Shown one piece after another: positions 59,166-59,480 of a stretch of DNA of 59,480 bases. Numbering within the stretch: position 1 is the stretch's first letter; each line of letters begins with the position of its first letter. Both the position numbers and the translations under genes were made by a program. This DNA comes from Pokkaliibacter plantistimulans (GTDB lineage Bacteria; Pseudomonadota; Gammaproteobacteria; Pseudomonadales; Balneatricaceae), in NCBI RefSeq assembly GCF_003194385.1, contig NZ_LAPT01000113.1:1-59480 (forward strand), given 5' to 3'. The notes below the pieces were generated by a model. That model made no database searches, was not told the origin of the DNA, and saw only the letters and a program-made list of their open reading frames with translations.

Positions 59166-59480
59166 GTTGGTGTGATGAAGAGAGAATCAAGGCATTGCTA
59201 AGTCGGTGCTATTGGCCTTGCTTACCTGCAGTGGCTGGCAGCAGCCAGACGGAACGTATGCCATAAATTCGCTTGGGGAAAGGGGCTTTGCAAGCTGTGC
59301 TCTATTTATGTAATAAAGCCCCGATAGGAATCAATGGTTCGCTTACTGCATCGATATACCACCATATCGCTCTGGACATATATGAGATAAGGAAGAGATC
59401 ATCATGCCGCGTACGTCATCCTTGAAAAATCTGGAAGAAGGTATACCTTTTGGATGATGTGTTGTTGATTTAAATACCTT
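59166..59480. other. Intergenic region at the right edge with two inverted repeats
   Basis: GGGGCTTT (59282-59289) and AAAGCCCC (59325-59332) form an eight-pair inverted repeat without T run, possibly the transcript end of the LysR gene. CGATAT-ACCACC-ATATCG (59352-59369) is a smaller repeat. An 18-codon frame (59404-59457, MPRTSSLKNLEEGIPFG) follows a good GGAAGAG site; it could be a leader peptide or a remnant, but I cannot support a gene. Confidence 0.35.

Noticed and set aside
1-59480. tRNA, rRNA and CRISPR arrays
   Set aside because: None seen on reading both strands; in particular no tRNA flanks the foreign segment, whose ends instead show the TTTTTCAY repeats. A tRNAscan-type search would confirm it.

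Overview
The window is a piece of a gammaproteobacterial chromosome. The porin, TamAB, CspA/DeaD, PxpABC and FeS-type photolyase genes, the many BCCT, AEC and amino-acid uptake systems and the moderately GC-rich coding resemble the Oceanospirillales / marine Gammaproteobacteria (Pokkaliibacter- or Marinomonas-like); the exact genus cannot be read from the sequence. No rRNA, tRNA or CRISPR array was seen. Window features include 46 gene-like entries, most intact, with mobile DNA at the left edge and at about 38.5-44.1 kb.

Region by region. (1) 1-126 is the end of an IS3-family element with the first codons of its OrfA. (2) 0.55-8.3 kb: trimeric porin, NlpC/P60 lipoprotein, a 5-oxoprolinase operon (pxpABC) divergent from a winged-helix regulator, then divergent deaD and a CspA-type gene with structured leaders. 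(3) 8.6-12.0 kb: dimethylarginine hydrolase plus a periplasmic binding protein, read away from a PAS/AAA+ sigma-54 activator, with a near-consensus -24/-12 promoter between them. (4) 12.3-17.5 kb: sugar-porter MFS, tyrB aminotransferase, GT2 glycosyltransferase, phosphorylcholine phosphatase. (5) 17.5-19.3 kb: two Ser/Asp-rich proteins of unknown function that share an upstream DNA element; the second is built of four SGD repeats. (6) 19.6-26.8 kb: DUF924, a lipoprotein, a macrodomain protein, then tamA-tamB. (7) 27-36 kb: signalling genes in which several catalytic motifs are degenerate (GGDEF-EAL, PAS histidine-kinase-like), a small periplasmic molybdopterin-fold protein, lipocalin and FeS-BCP photolyase. 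(8) 36-38.5 kb: small membrane and lipoproteins and a formate/nitrite-family channel.

(9) 38.5-44.1 kb is the clearest foreign segment: a wrecked tyrosine integrase of Tn4371-ICE type, a cut-off DUF1016 nuclease start, a catabolic unit (Lrp regulator, aminotransferase, FAH-family enzyme, aldehyde dehydrogenase) and a DUF2274 tail from a conjugation region. The aldehyde dehydrogenase is cut after about 145 residues and fused in frame to the DUF2274 tail. An 8-base TTTTTCAY repeat sits at both ends, as expected for a collapsed Tn4371-like element.

(10) 44-59 kb is mostly nutrient uptake and catabolism, with LysR regulators beside transport genes: BCCT carrier plus CocE/NonD hydrolase, a RelB/DinJ-YafQ type toxin-antitoxin pair, AEC permease, YccF, an RraB-like protein, and an operon (binding protein, two permeases, dgcN, dgcA) with a divergent LysR that fits D-glutamate uptake and conversion. 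This ABC system has no ATPase gene in the window.

Positions and start codons were chosen by eye from ribosome-binding sites and domain starts; no database search was run. Family names come from recognised motifs and are weighted by the confidence values.
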